NCBI RefSeq assembly: GCF_014646515.1
Contig: NZ_BMNK01000009.1
Location: forward strand, 1 to 64,000
Reading direction: 5' to 3'
DNA: 64,000 nt
Origin: Nonomuraea glycinis
GTDB lineage: Bacteria; Actinomycetota; Actinomycetes; Streptosporangiales; Streptosporangiaceae
A program made the position numbers and the translations under genes. Below are positions 1-8,942 of this stretch, piece after piece; within the stretch, counting starts at the first letter, position 1, and each line of letters starts with the position of its first letter. The notes under the pieces are model-generated. The model was not told where the DNA came from, made no database searches, and saw nothing but the letters and a program-made list of their open reading frames with translations.

Positions 1-3
1 CTC

Positions 4-42
4 GATCATGTGGCTGAAACTCCTCACCTCAACCACATGATC
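4..42 (-). terminator. Inverted repeat, possible terminator after the deacetylase
   Basis: A perfect 10-bp inverted repeat (GATCATGTGG at 4-13 and CCACATGATC at 33-42) surrounds a 19-nt loop just past the stop of the deacetylase gene. No T-run follows it on the minus strand, so it may instead be an operator or an RNA-stabilising hairpin. The window edge prevents seeing what lies beyond. Confidence 0.35.
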
Positions 43-59
43 CGAACTCTAAACAGCTC

Positions 60-1085
60 CTAGTACACCAGCGAGCGGGCCTTGTACGAGGTGCGCAGGA
101 ACGGGTTCTTGAACTTCGGGTACGCCACGGTCGCCGGGTCCCCGTCCGAGGTGTAGCGCATGTCCGGGTTGGCCTTCAGCCAGTCGAGCCACGCCGTCGA
201 GCAGAACTGCGCGCAGTCGCCCTTCTTGTCCATGGCCCGGATGCGCGGGATGCCCAGCGGGTCGTAGGACTTGCTGAACGGCGAGGACGCGGGCGTGTAG
301 CCGGCCAGGAAGGCGCCCCGGTGCTCGTAGTGGGGACCGCGCAGGGCCCACTCCTTCTTGCTGGGCTGGTTGCCGTACGGCAGCGCGATCGAGACCGGCT
401 TGGTGTGGGACAGCGAGTCGATCGTCTCGGCGATGCTGCCGATCTGCTCCTCGACCTGCTGCTTGCTGCGCCCGCGCAGGTTGTGGTGGTCGCGGGTGTG
501 GTTGCCGATGTCGAAGCCGTTGTCCTTGAGCCAGATCAGCAGCTGAGCCTGCTCCTCCCGCTGGCTCTTGCCGAACATGTCGCGGGTGACGTAGAAGGTG
601 GCGACCGGGCGGAAGCCCGGGTTCTTGGCGGCCATGTCCTGGAGGATCGCGACCGCGGTGTCCTTCTGCGGCGTGCCTGTCTCGTCCATCGTGAGCTGGC
701 TGGGCGAGGAGTCGTCGAAGGTGAGGACGACCGGGTGCTTGCCCGCCGGAATGTCGATCTTGCCGGTGACGAGCTCCGCCGCGGTGATCGGCACGTAGCC
801 GTCCTTGATCAGCCGTTCGAGATCCTCCCGGAACTTCGCGGGCGTGCGGTCGTCGGTGGTGGCCGGTTTGGGAATGATGCGGTGCCACATGAGCACCGGG
901 ATCTGTCCCAGCTCGTTGGCCTTGACCTTGGCCGCGGCCGCGACCTTGGCGGCCTTGCTGCGCTGCAGCTTGGCGGCGGCCTCCGCCTTGGTGTCCTTGA
1001 CCTGGGCCACCGGCTCGGAGCCGCACCCGGACAGGATCGCAGCGACCATGACCACACCCATGCCACTGATGAAAGGCAGTCGCAT
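60..1085 (-). CDS. Polysaccharide deacetylase (NodB-type) lipoprotein
   Basis: The 341-residue protein starts with a lipoprotein signal (hydrophobic stretch 9-18, lipobox LSGC with Cys21), so it should be anchored outside the membrane. An Ala/Lys-rich linker follows to about residue 58. The NodB fold is shown by TFDD (122-125), which supplies the catalytic base and a metal-binding Asp, and by the metal-binding His pair in GNHTRDHH (His196, His200). Such enzymes remove N-acetyl groups from polysaccharides such as peptidoglycan or chitin; the substrate cannot be read from sequence. A GGGGGG Shine-Dalgarno lies 6 bases before the ATG. The gene is monocistronic, downstream of icd. Confidence 0.88.
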   Translation of the reverse strand: MRLPFISGMGVVMVAAILSGCGSEPVAQVKDTKAEAAAKLQRSKAAKVAAAAKVKANELGQIPVLMWHRIIPKPATTDDRTPAKFREDLERLIKDGYVPITAAELVTGKIDIPAGKHPVVLTFDDSSPSQLTMDETGTPQKDTAVAILQDMAAKNPGFRPVATFYVTRDMFGKSQREEQAQLLIWLKDNGFDIGNHTRDHHNLRGRSKQQVEEQIGSIAETIDSLSHTKPVSIALPYGNQPSKKEWALRGPHYEHRGAFLAGYTPASSPFSKSYDPLGIPRIRAMDKKGDCAQFCSTAWLDWLKANPDMRYTSDGDPATVAYPKFKNPFLRTSYKARSLVY

Positions 1086-1191
1086 TCGAACCCCCCGAAA
1101 CGCGTACGACTGGTTACGGAGAGCTCATACCCAGATGATCAACCGTGCCACGCCAGCGATCACCCAAGAGATGGTGTGGGTCCACGGAAAA

Positions 1192-1211
1192 GGGCCGCCC
1201 GTAGGCGGCCC
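1192..1211 (-). terminator. Rho-independent terminator of icd
   Basis: On the minus strand the stem GGGCCGCC, loop TACG and GGCGGCCC is followed directly by TTTT. It lies 15 bases past the icd stop codon. A perfect 8-bp GC stem with a U-run is the classical intrinsic terminator. Confidence 0.85.
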
Positions 1212-1226
1212 TCCACGTGCGACGGC

Positions 1227-2441
1227 TCAGGCCATCTTCTTCTTGAGGTTCTCGTCGAGCGCGCCCAGGAAGTCCTGGGTGGTCAGCCACTTGGCGTCGC
1301 CGCCGACCAGCAGAGCCAGGTCCTTGGTCATCAGGCCGCTCTCGACCGTCTCGACGCAGACCTGCTCCAGCGTGTCGGCGAACGCGGTCACCGCGGGGGT
1401 GTTGTCGAGCTTGCCGCGGTGGGCCAGGCCACGGGTCCACGCGAAGATCGAGGCGATCGGGTTCGTGGAAGTGGCGTTGCCCTTCTGGTGCTCGCGGTAG
1501 TGGCGGGTCACCGTGCCGTGCGCGGCCTCGGCCTCGACGGTGCGGCCGTCGGGGGTCATCAGCACCGAGGTCATCAGGCCGAGCGAGCCGAAGCCCTGCG
1601 CGACGGTGTCGGACTGGACGTCGCCGTCGTAGTTCTTCGCCGCCCAGACGTAGCCGCCCTCCCACTTCATGGCCGCGGCGACCATGTCGTCGATGAGGCG
1701 GTGCTCGTAGGTGATGCCGGCGGCGGCGAACTCGTCCTTGAACTCGGTCTCGAAGACCTCGGCGAAGATGTCCTTGAAGCGGCCGTCGTACGTCTTGAGG
1801 ATGGTGTTCTTCGTCGAGAGGTAGACCGGGTAGTTGCGGTTCAGGCCGTAGCGCAGGGACGCGCGGGCGAAGTCGCGGATGGACTCGTCCAGGTTGTACA
1901 TGGCCATCGCGATGCCGGGGCCCGGGAAGTCGTACACGTCGAGCTCGACCGGCTGGGAGCCGTCCTTCGGCGTGTAGGTGAGGGTGAGCTTGCCCTCGCC
2001 GGGGACCTTCAGGTCGGTGGCGCGATACTGGTCGCCGAAGGCGTGACGGCCGATGACGATCGGCTTGGTCCAGCCGGGGACGAGCCTCGGCACGTTGGAC
2101 ATGATGATCGGCTCACGGAAGATGACACCGCCGAGGATGTTGCGGATGGTCCCGTTCGGGGACTTCCACATCTTCTTGAGCCCGAACTCCTCCACCCGCG
2201 CCTCGTCCGGGGTGATGGTGGCGCACTTCACACCGACGCCGTACTTCTTGATGGCGTTGGCGGCGTCGATCGTGATCTGGTCGTCCGTGGCGTCGCGCTT
2301 CTCGATGCCGAGGTCGTAGTACTTCAGGTCGACGTCGAGGTAGGGAAGGATCAGCTGGTCCTTGATGAACTGCCAGATGATCCGGGTCATCTCGTCGCCG
2401 TCAAGCTCGACGACCGAACCCTCCACCTTGATCTTGGGCAT
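1227..2441 (-). CDS. icd: NADP-dependent isocitrate dehydrogenase
   Basis: The 404-residue enzyme converts isocitrate to 2-oxoglutarate in the TCA cycle with reduction of NADP. It belongs to the homodimeric, eukaryote-like type, recognisable from the start (KVEGSVVELDGDEMTRIIW) and from KSPNGTIRNILGG, where Ser and Asn contact isocitrate. Further marks are RHAFGDQYRATD and the cofactor-loop region AEAAHGTVTRHYR near residue 310. Start: ATG with GGGGAA upstream. It is last in a citA, DUF3017-like, icd gene string on the minus strand, so two consecutive TCA steps are encoded together. An intrinsic terminator follows. Confidence 0.95.
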   Translation of the reverse strand: MPKIKVEGSVVELDGDEMTRIIWQFIKDQLILPYLDVDLKYYDLGIEKRDATDDQITIDAANAIKKYGVGVKCATITPDEARVEEFGLKKMWKSPNGTIRNILGGVIFREPIIMSNVPRLVPGWTKPIVIGRHAFGDQYRATDLKVPGEGKLTLTYTPKDGSQPVELDVYDFPGPGIAMAMYNLDESIRDFARASLRYGLNRNYPVYLSTKNTILKTYDGRFKDIFAEVFETEFKDEFAAAGITYEHRLIDDMVAAAMKWEGGYVWAAKNYDGDVQSDTVAQGFGSLGLMTSVLMTPDGRTVEAEAAHGTVTRHYREHQKGNATSTNPIASIFAWTRGLAHRGKLDNTPAVTAFADTLEQVCVETVESGLMTKDLALLVGGDAKWLTTQDFLGALDENLKKKMA

Positions 2442-2492
2442 GCGAATGGTTCCCCTTCACTGAATGAATACGTTGAGGCTATCGGACGCCCC

Positions 2493-2792
2493 TCAACCGG
2501 AGAAAAGGGACTGGATGAGCGCCTTCAACGCGTTGTTGTAGAGCAGCAGCGAGCTCAGGACCAGCACGAAGCCGGACAGGCCGAGCGTGATGACGTCGGT
2601 GATCCTGCTGCGCACGGCGAGCGGGCCGCCGTAGCCGGCGAAGCGCAGCGCGGCGCCGAGCATGAGGACGGCGCCCACGGCGAACCCGCCCCACCGCACG
2701 TCGATGAGGAAGATCAAGCCCACGCCGACGGCCGCACTCGCCAGGATCAGCGGGTACGGCCCCCAGCTCTCACGCTCGTAGTTCTCGCTCAA
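2493..2792 (-). CDS. Small membrane protein, DUF3017-like
   Basis: A 99-residue protein with about three hydrophobic segments (roughly 14-30, 34-50, 66-88) and short polar ends. It resembles the actinobacterial DUF3017 family, for which no function is established. It starts with TTG four bases after the citA stop; an overlapping ATG at 2800 is out of frame and soon closed, so the TTG start is preferred. From memory, in Streptomyces this family sits beside folD and malate dehydrogenase; here it lies between citA and icd, 13 kb from folD. Confidence 0.75.
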   Translation of the reverse strand: MSENYERESWGPYPLILASAAVGVGLIFLIDVRWGGFAVGAVLMLGAALRFAGYGGPLAVRSRITDVITLGLSGFVLVLSSLLLYNNALKALIQSLFSG

Positions 2793-2796
2793 AGGC

Positions 2797-3918
2797 TCAT
2801 CGTTCGTCGATCGGCTTCCACTTCTGGTCCGTCTCGCCGATGTATTCGCTGTCCGGGCGAATCAGGCGGTTGTCCGCGTGCTGCTCGATCACGTGCGCGG
2901 TCCAGCCGGACATGCGACTGATCGAGAAGACGGGAGTGAACAGGTCGGTCGGGATTCCAAGGTAGTGGTAGACGGACGCCGCGTAGAAGTCGACGTTCGG
3001 ATAGAGCCCCTTGGTCTCGAAGACGACCTCTTCCATCTCCTTGGACATCCGGTAATAGGTGTCGTCCCCGGTCGCCTCGGCGAGTTCCTGCGACATCTTG
3101 CGCAGGTGGGTGGCGCGCGGGTCCTCGGTCTTGTAAACGCGGTGGCCGAAGCCCATGATCTTCTCGCCGGCCTGGAGCTTGTCGCGCACGGCCTGGGCGA
3201 CGCCCGTCGGTGAGATCGACTCCAGCGTCTTCATGACCTGCTCGTTCGCTCCGCCGTGCAGCGGGCCCTTGAGCGTGCCGATGGCGGCGACGATGGCGGA
3301 GTGCATGTCCGACAGGGTCGCGGCGCAGACGCGGGCGGCGAAGGTGGAGGCGTTCATGGTGTGGTCGGCGTGCAGCACCAGGCAGGAGTCGAAGATCTCG
3401 ACCTCGCGCCGCGCCGGGCTGCGGCCGGTGACCTGGAGCAGGAAGTTCGCGGCGACGCTGAGCGCGGGATCCGGCTCGGGCGCCTGGCCGCCGGTGCGGG
3501 CGGCGTGGTAGCGGGCGACCAGCAGGGGCTGCTGCGCGGTGAGGCGGGCGGCCTTGGCCAGGTTGGCCTCGCGCGCGTTGCTGTCCTTGTCCGGGTCGTC
3601 CGCGCCGGCGAGCGACACCAGGGTGCGCAGCGCCTCCATCGGTTTCTGCTTCTCCGCGATCTCGGAGATGTTCGCCGAGACGAGCGGGCCCAGCTCCCGG
3701 CCACGCACCAGCTCCTCACCGTAGGCGGCGAGCTCGGCCCGGTCGGGCAGCTTTCCGCGCTGCAGCAGGTGTGCGGTCTCCTCGAACGTCGCGCGGCCGG
3801 CCAGGTCGTGGATGTCGTATCCACGATAGAACAGGCGACCGGCCTTCCCGTCGATGTCGCTGAGCGCTGTGGACGCCGCGACGACATCTGCCAGGCCTTT
3901 TGTGGGCTTGTCCGCCAT
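2797..3918 (-). CDS. citA: Citrate synthase (CitA type)
   Basis: The 373-residue protein catalyses condensation of oxaloacetate and acetyl-CoA to citrate. The family is clear from HADHTMNASTF (active-site His region), GALHGGA-like GPLHGGANE, and FGHRVYKTEDPRA, which carries the second catalytic His and oxaloacetate-binding Arg. Length and start (LSDIDGKAGRLFYRGYDI) fit the short actinobacterial citrate/methylcitrate synthase group that includes mycobacterial CitA. Start: ATG with GGAGGAA upstream. The DUF3017-like gene begins four bases after its stop, and icd follows. A methylcitrate activity cannot be excluded. Confidence 0.9.
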   Translation of the reverse strand: MADKPTKGLADVVAASTALSDIDGKAGRLFYRGYDIHDLAGRATFEETAHLLQRGKLPDRAELAAYGEELVRGRELGPLVSANISEIAEKQKPMEALRTLVSLAGADDPDKDSNAREANLAKAARLTAQQPLLVARYHAARTGGQAPEPDPALSVAANFLLQVTGRSPARREVEIFDSCLVLHADHTMNASTFAARVCAATLSDMHSAIVAAIGTLKGPLHGGANEQVMKTLESISPTGVAQAVRDKLQAGEKIMGFGHRVYKTEDPRATHLRKMSQELAEATGDDTYYRMSKEMEEVVFETKGLYPNVDFYAASVYHYLGIPTDLFTPVFSISRMSGWTAHVIEQHADNRLIRPDSEYIGETDQKWKPIDER

Positions 3919-4099
3919 GTGTACTTCCTCCGCTTATCTCCCGTGGAAGTCTACCTGTGAGCAGGCAAAACCAGTCTCAAGGGGTCAGATCAATTTCAAG
4001 CGCGATTCTCGTTTCGGCAAAGGCGATTCCGCATCCCCACGTTTGGGTAAGCCGCAGCTGTAGTAATAGTTACGGCGGGCTACCTGGGGAGGAACTGCC

Positions 4100-4741
4100 G
4101 TGGAGGGGCCGTTCATACGCATCGAGGACACCGGCGAGGTGGTCCCGTTGCGCCCCGAGATCACGACGGTGGGAAGGGGCCGGGGCGCGGACATCCGGCT
4201 CAGCGATCCCAGCGTGTCTCGGCTCCATGCCGAGTTCGTCAGGCGAGGACCCTACCTGTATGTCGTTGACCTGGGCCTGTCCCGCAACGGCACACGGGTG
4301 AACGGCAGGCCGATCGCCCGGAGGGTGCTTGACGACGGCGACGTCGTCTCCTTCGGCGCGGCCCGCGGTCGCATCGGTGGAGTCCCCCGTGAGGACTTCA
4401 CCCCCGAGGTCGAACTCCGCAGAGCCGCGGCGCCCGAGCTGACCAGACGCGAGGTCGATGTGCTGACCTCGCTCTGCAGGCCGGCGCTGTCGGACGAGGC
4501 GTTCGTCGCCCCGGCTACCGCACGGGAAATCGCCGACGACCTGGTTGTGACCGAAGCCGCGGTCAAGCAGCACCTGCTGCGGCTGTATCAGAAGTTCAGG
4601 ATTCCCGAAGGCACCAACCGGCGCACGCGGCTGGCCAACGAGGTCGTCGCGCTGGGCCTGGTGCGCCCGACACCTGTGGTGCCACCACAGCGGTCGGGGG
4701 CCCCTGCCGAGCCGTCAGCGGCGGGACGCAGGGCTTCCTGA
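4100..4741 (+). CDS. FHA-domain protein with C-terminal helix-turn-helix-like region
   Basis: The 213-residue cytoplasmic protein has an N-terminal FHA domain (about 1-95) with the expected phosphothreonine-binding residues: Gly25-Arg26, Ser40-Arg41, His43 and Asn63-Gly64. The C-terminal part (about 113-195) begins ELTRREVDVLTSLC and contains IADDLVVTEAAVKQHLLRLYQKF, which resembles a winged or LuxR-like helix-turn-helix. The protein therefore probably couples Ser/Thr kinase signalling to DNA or protein contacts. It starts at GTG behind a GGGGAGG Shine-Dalgarno. The 3' end overlaps the convergent anmK by 27 bases. Targets are unknown. Confidence 0.85.
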   Translation: MEGPFIRIEDTGEVVPLRPEITTVGRGRGADIRLSDPSVSRLHAEFVRRGPYLYVVDLGLSRNGTRVNGRPIARRVLDDGDVVSFGAARGRIGGVPREDFTPEVELRRAAAPELTRREVDVLTSLCRPALSDEAFVAPATAREIADDLVVTEAAVKQHLLRLYQKFRIPEGTNRRTRLANEVVALGLVRPTPVVPPQRSGAPAEPSAAGRRAS

Positions 4742-5833
4742 GAGGCGGATCGCGACCGGGGCTTCGGCGAGGGGTTCCGGCAGCGTCAGCGGATCGGAAC
4801 CCGGCGTTATCGTGCCCAGGATCCGGGCGCCCGAGGCGCCCGTGCACCTGGGCACGGTGGCGGGCAGGCCGTGTGCGGTGAGCCAGCCGAACAGCGAGAA
4901 GGCGATCGCCTCCTTGCCGTCGGCGGGCACGCCGAGTTCGTCGCTGGTCACGAAGGTCGCCGGCGACGTACGCGAGCGCAGCATGCTCATCAACGTGGGG
5001 TTACGCGCCCCGCCGCCTGAGACGATCACCGTGTCGAGGCGGTGCCGGCGGATCTCCGCCGCCACCGTCTCGGCCGTGAGCGCGGTCAGCGTGGCGACCA
5101 GGTCCGCCTGCGGCAGATCCGCCTGTACGTAGTCGGGCGTGAAAAGCTCCTTGCCGGTGGATTTGGGCGGCTCCATGCGGTAGTACGGCTCGGCCAGCAG
5201 CTCCTCCAGGAGCCCGGCGTCGACGGTGCCCGCCGCCGCCAGTTCGCCGTCCCGGTCGTACGGCGGCGCGGCGGCGTCGATGAGCGCGCAGGCGGGCCCG
5301 GTGTCGTAGGCGAGGACCGGCTCCCGCACGGTCAGATTGGCGATCCCGCCCAGGTTCAGCGCCCCGGTACGGCCCGGCATGCCCGCCATGAGCAGCAGGT
5401 CGAGATAGGACACCAGCGGCGCCCCCTGCCCACCCGCCGCGACGTCGCGCGCCCGTACGTCCGACACCACCGGCAGCCCGGTCCGCTCGGCGATCCAGGC
5501 CGGCTGGCCGAGCTGCAGGGTGCCCAGCACCCGCCCGTCCTCCACCCAGTGGAACAGGGTCTGACCGTGGGAGCAGATCAGGTCGGCCGGCAACCCGGCC
5601 GCCACGTCCGCGAACGCCTGGCCGATGAGCGTGTCCAGCGCGCAGACCTCGCCCAGGTCGATCCGGTGCGGCGGCAGCGCCGCCACGATGCGGGCTCTCA
5701 GCCCAGGCTCGTACGGCCGCTCCCCCAGATGCAGCAGCGTGCCGGTCAGCACGTCGCCGTCCAGCGACCAGTCCACCACGGCGCTGTCCACACCGTCGTG
5801 TGAGGTGCCCGAGATGAGACCGAGAACCCGCAT
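4715..5833 (-). CDS. anmK: Anhydro-N-acetylmuramic acid kinase
   Basis: The 372-residue kinase phosphorylates 1,6-anhydro-MurNAc with cleavage of the anhydro ring, giving MurNAc-6-phosphate in wall recycling. The N-terminal GLISGTSHDGVDSA is the family signature, followed by CSHGQTLFHW, the NLGGIANLT phosphate loop and VSGGGARNPTLM for nucleotide binding. Start: ATG with GGGGGA upstream, only 12 bases after the stop of the glycosidase gene, so the two are probably co-transcribed. The stretch near DTGPACALIDAAAP replaces the more usual GFDTGPGN. No murQ etherase is visible in the window. Confidence 0.92.
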   Translation of the reverse strand: MRVLGLISGTSHDGVDSAVVDWSLDGDVLTGTLLHLGERPYEPGLRARIVAALPPHRIDLGEVCALDTLIGQAFADVAAGLPADLICSHGQTLFHWVEDGRVLGTLQLGQPAWIAERTGLPVVSDVRARDVAAGGQGAPLVSYLDLLLMAGMPGRTGALNLGGIANLTVREPVLAYDTGPACALIDAAAPPYDRDGELAAAGTVDAGLLEELLAEPYYRMEPPKSTGKELFTPDYVQADLPQADLVATLTALTAETVAAEIRRHRLDTVIVSGGGARNPTLMSMLRSRTSPATFVTSDELGVPADGKEAIAFSLFGWLTAHGLPATVPRCTGASGARILGTITPGSDPLTLPEPLAEAPVAIRLSGSPASRR

Positions 5834-5845
5834 CGTAACGTCCCC

Positions 5846-7375
5846 CTAGATGACCTTGAAGCCGTTGCTCGGCTCGCTGGTGCGGTTGGCCCGGTCCACC
5901 GCCACCACGTAGTAGTGGTCCCCGCGCCGGCCGTCCGCATCCCGCCAGCTCACCTGCCGGTCGCCCGGGAGGACGGCGACCAGATGGCGGGCGTCACGGA
6001 AGCCCGACGACGACGCCCGGCTCGGGAAGCGGAAGACGGCGAACTGGAACGGCTCGTCCCGCCCGGTGGCCACCGCGCGCACCTCCACCCCGCCGTGCCG
6101 CCGGATCGCGTAGGCCAGCACCGGCCGGTGCGGCGGCCTTCCCTTCGCGAGCCTGGGCAGCACGGGCGCGAGCGCCGGTCGCGTGTAGTGGTCGTTGACC
6201 GCGGTGCTGATCGAGCCGATCCGGTCGGCGCGCAGGTCGTTGGCGTTGTACCAGATGTCGCCGCCGATCTGCCGGTGGTCGCGGTTGAGCGTGAGATGGT
6301 CGGACAGCTCGGCCGGGTCCTGCCACTCGGGCGCCTGCGCGGGATCACCCGCCTTGTAGGCGGCCTGGCCGATCCACAGCAGCGTGCCGGTGCCGTCGGC
6401 CACGCCGGACCACCACGGCACCAGCTTCGAGTAGTCGGCGGGCGGCTGCCCGATGTACCAGTAGAGCTGCGGCGCGATGTAGTCCAGCCAGCCCTTGCGC
6501 ACCCAGCCGCGGGTGTCGGCGTGCAGGTTGTCGTAGGACTGACCGCCGTTGGTGTCGGAGCCGAGCGGGTCGGTGCCCTTGTTGCGCCAGATGCCGGACG
6601 GGCTGATGCCCCACGCGGTCTCCGGCTTGGCCGCGCGCACCCGCTGCTGCATCTCCGAGACCATCAGGTCCACGTTGTGCCGGCGCCAGGCGGCCAGGTC
6701 GGGGAAACCGCCGCCGTGCTGGGCGAAGGCGGCGCTGTCGTCGAAGGCCGTGCTGTTGGTCGGGTAGAAGTAGTCGTCGAAGTGCAGGCCGTCGATGTCG
6801 TAGCGGGTCAGCGCGTCCAGCATCGCGTCCTGGCAGAACTTCCGGACCTCCGGCATGCCCGGGTTGTAGTAGAGCTTGCCGCCGAACGGCAGGATCCAGT
6901 CGGGGTGCTTGCGCCCGGGGTGGTCGGGGTGCAGCTGCGCCGGGTCCGCCTGCATGGAGACGCGGTACGGGTTGAACCAGGCATGGAAGGCCAGGCCGCG
7001 CTTGTGCGTCTCGGCCACGGCGAAGCCGAGCGGGTCGTAGCCGGGGTCCTGCCCCTGGACGCCCGTCAGCCAGTGCGACCAGGGCTCGAACGGCGACGGC
7101 CAGAAGGCGTCCGCGGTCGGCCTGATCTGCACGAACACCGAGTTCAGCTTGCGCTCGACGGCCAGGTCCAGCCAGGCGAGGTATTCGGCCTTCTGCTGGT
7201 CGGCGCTCAGGCCCTGCTTGGACGGCCAGTTGATGTTCACCACCGACGCGATCCACATGCCGCGCATCTGGCGCAGCGGGGGCACGTGATCGGTGGCCGC
7301 GAACGCGGGGAGGGGGACCGCTGAGGCCGCTGCGGCCAGTGCGAGACCTTTGAGGAGGGTCCTTCGGTCGTGCAT
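5846..7375 (-). CDS. Secreted glycoside hydrolase, GHL10/DUF187 type
   Basis: The 509-residue protein begins with a twin-arginine-like signal (DRRTLLKGLALAAAASA, cleavage likely after AFA near residue 26), so it is probably exported by Tat. The catalytic region follows: RGMWIASVVNINWPS, FVQIRPTADAFWPS, FHAWFNPYR and DGLHFDDYFYP are typical of the GH10-like DUF187/YngK family of TIM-barrel hydrolases. A fibronectin-III-like domain occupies about 420-505. Members act on bacterial polysaccharide; the exact bond is not known. It is transcribed with anmK and divergent from nagZ, which suggests a role in wall turnover. Confidence 0.85.
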   Translation of the reverse strand: MHDRRTLLKGLALAAAASAVPLPAFAATDHVPPLRQMRGMWIASVVNINWPSKQGLSADQQKAEYLAWLDLAVERKLNSVFVQIRPTADAFWPSPFEPWSHWLTGVQGQDPGYDPLGFAVAETHKRGLAFHAWFNPYRVSMQADPAQLHPDHPGRKHPDWILPFGGKLYYNPGMPEVRKFCQDAMLDALTRYDIDGLHFDDYFYPTNSTAFDDSAAFAQHGGGFPDLAAWRRHNVDLMVSEMQQRVRAAKPETAWGISPSGIWRNKGTDPLGSDTNGGQSYDNLHADTRGWVRKGWLDYIAPQLYWYIGQPPADYSKLVPWWSGVADGTGTLLWIGQAAYKAGDPAQAPEWQDPAELSDHLTLNRDHRQIGGDIWYNANDLRADRIGSISTAVNDHYTRPALAPVLPRLAKGRPPHRPVLAYAIRRHGGVEVRAVATGRDEPFQFAVFRFPSRASSSGFRDARHLVAVLPGDRQVSWRDADGRRGDHYYVVAVDRANRTSEPSNGFKVI

Positions 7376-7425
7376 GGGGGGTGGCTCCTCGGAAGAGGTT
7401 GTGTCGAGGGCGACGATGACAGAAA

Positions 7426-7458
7426 ATTACCTTCGGATCAACAACTGTGAAGGAAAAT
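7426..7458. promoter_or_regulatory. AT-rich inverted motif in the divergent nagZ promoter region
   Basis: Between the divergent glycosidase and nagZ genes an AT-rich island holds ATTACCTTC (7426-7434) and, inverted 14 bases on, GAAGGAAAAT (7449-7458). Position and composition suit an operator for the MurR/RpiR regulator encoded downstream of nagZ, but the right half overlaps the nagZ ribosome binding site, so this is only a candidate. Confidence 0.3.
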
Positions 7459-7463
7459 GCCGA

Positions 7464-8942
7464 ATGACCGCTGACCTGTACCGACTGGCCATGGCAGTTC
7501 TCCAGCCAGGCTACGCGGGGACTTCGGTCCCCGACTGGATGCGCAAGGCGCTCGGCCAGGGGCTCGGCGGTGTCGTGCTGTTCGCCCGCAACGCGCCGAG
7601 TGCGCAGGTCGTCCAGCAGATCAGGGCCGAGAACCCCGCCGCCGTCGTCGCCGTCGACGAGGAGGGCGGCGTGGTCACCCGCTTCGAAGTCGCCTCCGGC
7701 AGCTCCTTCCCCGGCAACCGCGCACTCGGCGTGGTCGACGACGTGGCGCTGACCGAACGGGTGGCCCGCCAGATCGGCCGCATGCTCGCACGGGCCGACG
7801 TCACCCTCGACTACGCCCCGGCCGCCGACGTGAACGCCAACCCCGCCAACCCGGTCATCGGCGTCCGCTCCTTCGGCCCCACCGCCGACCTGGTGGCCCG
7901 CCACACCGTCGCCTACGTCAACGGCATCCAGGGCGCCGGCGTCGCCGCCTGCGCCAAGCACTTCCCCGGCCACGGCGACACGGTCACCGACTCCCACCTG
8001 GAGTTGCCCACCGTGCACGCCTCCCGCGACACGCTCTTCGCCCGCGACCTGCCGCCGTTCCAGGCCGCCATCGCGGCCGGGGTGCGCTCGGTCATGTGCG
8101 GCCACCTCCTCGTCCCCGCCCTGGATCCCGACTCGCCCGCGACGCTCAGCCGTACCATCCTGACCGAGCTCCTCAGGGGCGAGCTCGGCTTCGACGGGAT
8201 GCTCGTCACGGACGCCATCGAGATGCGGGCGGTGGCCGCCAGGTTCACCCCCGGCGAGATCACCGCCCGCGCGCTCGCCGCCGGCGTCGACGCCGTCTGC
8301 GTCGGCCTGACCACCGAACAGAGCCTGTACGAGATCCGCGACGCCATCGTGGCCGCCGTGCGCTCCGGCAGCCTGTCCGAGGAGCGGCTGGTGGAAGCGG
8401 GCGCCCGGGTGCACGCCCTGGCGAGCTGGTACGGCGAGCAGGCGGCCCTACGCGCCGCCGACTCCGACGCCGACGACACCGACGCGCACGTCGGCCTGGA
8501 CGCCGCCCGCGCCGCGCTGACCGTGACCGGCTCGGCGACCCTGACCCGGGGGCCGCTCGTGGTGGAGGTCAACACCCGCCTCAGCCAGGCCGTGGACCCC
8601 GGGACCCCGGCCGGCGTCACCGCCGCGCTGACCGCCCTGCTCCCCGACACCGCCCGCGTCCAACTGGAGCCCGGCGGCCCGCTCCCCCGCCTCGGCCCCG
8701 GACTCGCGGCCGGTGCCGGGCTCGGGTCGGGGGCGGCGCAACGGCCCGTCGTGCTCGTGGTGCACGACGCCGCCCGGCACCCCTGGGTCCAGGACCGGGT
8801 GGCGCAGGCCGTACGGGAGCGGCCGGATGTGATCATCGTGGACACCGGCATCCCGGACGTCCCCTCCGGCGCCGCGCACCTCGCCACCCACGGCATCTCC
8901 CGCGTCTCCGCCCAGGCCGTGGCCGAGTGGCTGACCTCGTGA
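7464..8942 (+). CDS. nagZ: Beta-N-acetylhexosaminidase, GH3 (NagZ)
   Basis: A 492-residue enzyme that removes N-acetylglucosamine from muropeptides or related glycans. GH3 NagZ marks are DEEGG (65-69), KHFPGHGDT followed by DSH (165-177, the His/Asp dyad loop), and Asp250 in LVTDAIEM as the nucleophile. No signal peptide is present, so it acts inside the cell. The ATG at 7464 was chosen because AGGAAAA precedes it by about 6 bases; the frame is open further upstream, with an alternative ATG at 7416. A C-terminal extension past about 350 resembles the GH3 C-terminal domain. It overlaps the regulator gene by four bases. Confidence 0.92.
   Translation: MTADLYRLAMAVLQPGYAGTSVPDWMRKALGQGLGGVVLFARNAPSAQVVQQIRAENPAAVVAVDEEGGVVTRFEVASGSSFPGNRALGVVDDVALTERVARQIGRMLARADVTLDYAPAADVNANPANPVIGVRSFGPTADLVARHTVAYVNGIQGAGVAACAKHFPGHGDTVTDSHLELPTVHASRDTLFARDLPPFQAAIAAGVRSVMCGHLLVPALDPDSPATLSRTILTELLRGELGFDGMLVTDAIEMRAVAARFTPGEITARALAAGVDAVCVGLTTEQSLYEIRDAIVAAVRSGSLSEERLVEAGARVHALASWYGEQAALRAADSDADDTDAHVGLDAARAALTVTGSATLTRGPLVVEVNTRLSQAVDPGTPAGVTAALTALLPDTARVQLEPGGPLPRLGPGLAAGAGLGSGAAQRPVVLVVHDAARHPWVQDRVAQAVRERPDVIIVDTGIPDVPSGAAHLATHGISRVSAQAVAEWLTS

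Noticed and set aside
321..2921. An 866-residue open frame on the plus strand across the deacetylase and icd genes
   Set aside because: It is antisense to well-supported genes and has the Arg/Gly/Val-rich composition of a shadow frame in GC-rich DNA.
7293..7463. N-terminal extension of NagZ
   Set aside because: It overlaps the divergent gene's signal-peptide region, and a good Shine-Dalgarno precedes the ATG at 7464.
6345..8414. A 689-residue minus-strand frame over the GHL10 and nagZ genes
   Set aside because: It crosses a divergent promoter region and both genes in wrong frames; composition is low-complexity.
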